A stretch of DNA of 64,000 bases, from NCBI RefSeq assembly GCF_014652615.1, contig NZ_BMZD01000003.1, forward strand, positions 186,001-250,000, in the 5' to 3' direction. Each line of letters opens with the position of its first letter. The stretch's first letter is position 1. Source of the stretch: Novosphingobium arvoryzae. Lineage in GTDB: Bacteria; Pseudomonadota; Alphaproteobacteria; Sphingomonadales; Sphingomonadaceae. Of this stretch, positions 62,115 to 64,000 are shown one piece after another. The notes under the pieces are model-generated. The model had not been told where the DNA came from, ran no database searches, and was given only the letters and a program-made list of their open reading frames with translations. The translations under genes were made by a program, and so were the position numbers.

Positions 62115-64000
62115 CTGCCTTGGCCAGCACTTCGTCCCTGATCCCGGCGACCAGCCCCGGATCGGTCCGCAACCGGCTCTCCTCGGCATCGAGGATCGCC
62201 AGGAACGCCTCATGCTTGAACCGGGCAACCTCCGCCGGGTCGAGCAGCTGCCCCGGTGGCAGGGCCGAGGCGATGAGATCGATCATCCGTTCCGCTCCGT
62301 GGAGCCGCCCCCAGAGGTAGTCGTTCTCGCGGTAGGCGCGGCTGAAGAACGCGCCGAAATTGTAGAACTCCACCCCGCGCAAGCTGGTCTGCGCGCCGCC
62401 TTCGCGGATGGCATTGCAGTCCTCCGGTGAGATCCGGTCGACCTTGGCCGGTTCCAGCTCGCTGCTGCCCAGCCCGCGCAGCAGCGGCAGCGTGACCGTG
62501 TCGTAGAAGGGGAAGCCGAGGTAGGTCAGCAGGATGCGCCGCCGCAATTCGCGCGGGAGCGGGGCCATCGCCTCGACCAGCAGCGCATCGACGACGAGGT
62601 CGGTCGCGGCCAGCTGGCGGCGGTTGGCCATCGTTTCCAGCACCAGTCCGGGCTGTTCGAGCACCTGACGGGCAATGGCGTGGAAATCACGGCCCAGCGC
62701 GCTCGTCGCCTCGCGATCGAAATAGAGCGCCAGCGCGCGATAGACCGCATCACGCGCCGTTTCGCGCGCGCCGGGGGCGCTGGCCTCGATGTCCTCCCAG
62801 TCTTCCGACAGCCGCCGCGCCAGCAACCGCAGGCGGCGGATCCGGTAGCGCAAGTCGTGGTCGCGGAAAAAGTCGATGGCCTGGGGCGAGGCGCCGCGCG
62901 ACAGGGCGGAAATCCGATCGAGCCCCTGCGCGGCCAGATGTGCCGCCAGCCGCTCCGCAATGGGCGCTGCCCCCTGCGGATGGAGTTCGGGCACGGCCGC
63001 GTGGATATCTTCCGCCAGCGCGTCGACGATCCCGGTGAACTTGACCTGGCCATAGGCATGGTAGGCAAACCCGGCCCGCTCCGCCGCGGCCTGCTGCGCC
63101 TTGGCCCGCCACGCGCCGAGGCGCTTCACGGTTGGCCGGTCAAGGAACAGCGTGCGCCCGAACAGGCGTTCGACCGCTTCCTCCACTTCGGGGCGCAAGG
63201 CATCGATCATCTGGCGCAGCGCGATCAGCTCGCGTGAGCGGCGCTCGATCTCCTCCAGATTGTCCCGCACCGGCTGTTCGCGCGGGATCGACGAGAGCGA
63301 GCCGAAGATCACCGGGAAAAATCCCGGCGGGCGCGGATCGCCCCGGCGCAGGCCGCCCACCCGGTCTGGCCGGGGGTCGATGTAGACGAAGCGGCGGTCC
63401 ACCTCGCGCTGCGCGGGCCGGTCGCGCAGCACCTGCATGGCCTCGGCAAAGGGGGCGTTGACCAGCACCGACCCGTCGATCAGCGCAACCTGCTCGGCCG
63501 TGCCGCTGTGGCTGTGCTCCGGCATGATGCGCTCGACAAAGGCGGTGCGGCTCGGCCAGGCCTGCCCGCGTTCCTGCGCGAGGGCGTCGATCTCGGCCAG
63601 TTGCAGCGCCGGAAAGGCACCGGGAAAACTGGCCGTGGCGCGTGCGGCGAAGACCAGTTCAAGCGGCGCGGCCAGCTTGCCGCCGGGGGCTGCGGGCGTA
63701 TCTGCCCGAAACCCGATCGACAGGCGGTGCTCGCTCTCCTCGGCCACGGCGGGGCTGTGCAGTCGCAGCTTTTGCAGCCGCCCGCGAAAATCGGTGGCGG
63801 TGACGAACAGGTCGAGCGGATGGCCCGGCGGCAGCAGCGGCGCGCTGGCCTGACTGGCGGCCATCGCTTCCAGCGCTTCCGCCAGCAGGCGCGAGAAGCC
63901 CAGCCCCCCGAACGGCGGTTCAAACCAGCGCGAGCGGATCAGGCGCGACAGTTTCGCGCGCACTTCGCCGCGCGTTTCCGGCGCGACGCTGGATGACACC
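62107..64000 (-). CDS. patatin-like phospholipase, DUF3376-type (5' end cut by window)
   Basis: Only the C-terminal 630 or so residues are inside the window; the frame remains open to the right edge. FVTATDFRGRLQKL, LAAPLELVFAARATASFPGAFP and the DGSVLVNAPF catalytic-Asp motif are the later part of a patatin lipase core, so the Gly-x-Ser-x-Gly nucleophile region should lie just outside. A long helical C-terminal region (DUF3376-like) follows, with YHAYGQVKFTGIVDALAEDI. The apparent GTG at the edge is internal. Convergent with dnaJ with 4 bp between stops. Confidence 0.85.
   Translation of the reverse strand, partial: VSSSVAPETRGEVRAKLSRLIRSRWFEPPFGGLGFSRLLAEALEAMAASQASAPLLPPGHPLDLFVTATDFRGRLQKLRLHSPAVAEESEHRLSIGFRADTPAAPGGKLAAPLELVFAARATASFPGAFPALQLAEIDALAQERGQAWPSRTAFVERIMPEHSHSGTAEQVALIDGSVLVNAPFAEAMQVLRDRPAQREVDRRFVYIDPRPDRVGGLRRGDPRPPGFFPVIFGSLSSIPREQPVRDNLEEIERRSRELIALRQMIDALRPEVEEAVERLFGRTLFLDRPTVKRLGAWRAKAQQAAAERAGFAYHAYGQVKFTGIVDALAEDIHAAVPELHPQGAAPIAERLAAHLAAQGLDRISALSRGASPQAIDFFRDHDLRYRIRRLRLLARRLSEDWEDIEASAPGARETARDAVYRALALYFDREATSALGRDFHAIARQVLEQPGLVLETMANRRQLAATDLVVDALLVEAMAPLPRELRRRILLTYLGFPFYDTVTLPLLRGLGSSELEPAKVDRISPEDCNAIREGGAQTSLRGVEFYNFGAFFSRAYRENDYLWGRLHGAERMIDLIASALPPGQLLDPAEVARFKHEAFLAILDAEESRLRTDPGLVAGIRDEVLAKAAT

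Overview
The window is one continuous stretch of GC-rich (visually about 65 percent), gene-dense chromosome from an alphaproteobacterium. Gene content points to the order Sphingomonadales (Novosphingobium/Sphingomonas type): a vgr-related zinc-motif protein, a DOMON-like protein coupled to a DUF1343/NamZ enzyme, PEP-CTERM secretion, CyTATnT-type sigma-32 promoters and a ROSE-type heat-shock leader. It is mostly core genome. I see no prophage, insertion sequence, CRISPR array or integrated island. The only repeats are palindromic REP-like intergenic elements of three families.

Layout. 0-6 kb: tpiA, secG, pyrG, a 0.45 kb non-coding gap, a small heat-shock gene behind an RNA thermometer, then grxC, a nitrilase-fold amidohydrolase, a DUF1178 protein and two tRNA genes (Arg-CCT, Lys-CTT). 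6-11 kb: the elongasome operon mreB-mreC-mreD-mrdA (minus strand), with no rodA next to it. 11-21.7 kb: mutL, a MaoC-like hydratase, ychF, a TPR lipoprotein facing a PEP-CTERM protein, a Tat-signal SDR, pth, a short bL25 gene, an XRE regulator/membrane protein pair with tandem operators, and two overlapping TraB/GumN genes. 21.7-29 kb: glyQ-glyS, ppdK, an NDUFAF5-like methyltransferase divergent from comF. 29-42 kb: hisI, a MerR regulator with an acyl-CoA dehydrogenase, a dienelactone hydrolase, an MFS-cysK pair, a PilZ protein, tyrS, DOMON-like plus NamZ, an MFS carrier, an Amj-type lipid II flippase and a YgiD dioxygenase. 42-48 kb: VWA and MoxR proteins around DUF817 and GST genes, and parE. 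48-55 kb: the lpoA-like/rsmI/yraN cluster, gshB, dedA, xerC, hemW, rdgB. 55-62 kb: heat-shock cluster rph, hrcA-grpE, dnaK, dnaJ, with a copper-chaperone and vgr-related pair between. The right edge cuts a large patatin-like gene.

How it fits together. Three themes recur. The first is cell-wall and shape biology: MreBCD, PBP2, an LpoA-like activator, Amj and NamZ. The second is protein homeostasis with layered heat control: sigma-32-like promoters before hsp20 and dnaK, a ROSE leader on hsp20, hrcA without a visible CIRCE site, and an intrinsic terminator between dnaK and dnaJ. The third is translation: glyQS, tyrS, pth, bL25, rsmI, rph and two tRNAs. The most checkable less-ordinary items are the ROSE thermometer, the paired 18-bp operators over the XRE promoter, the LiuR-like operator overlapping the hisI stop codon, the apparent CTG start of the vgr-related gene, the single-domain bL25, and the REP-like elements. 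I did not find a clearly undescribed multi-gene system. The small regulator/membrane pair and the DOMON-NamZ pair are the nearest candidates.
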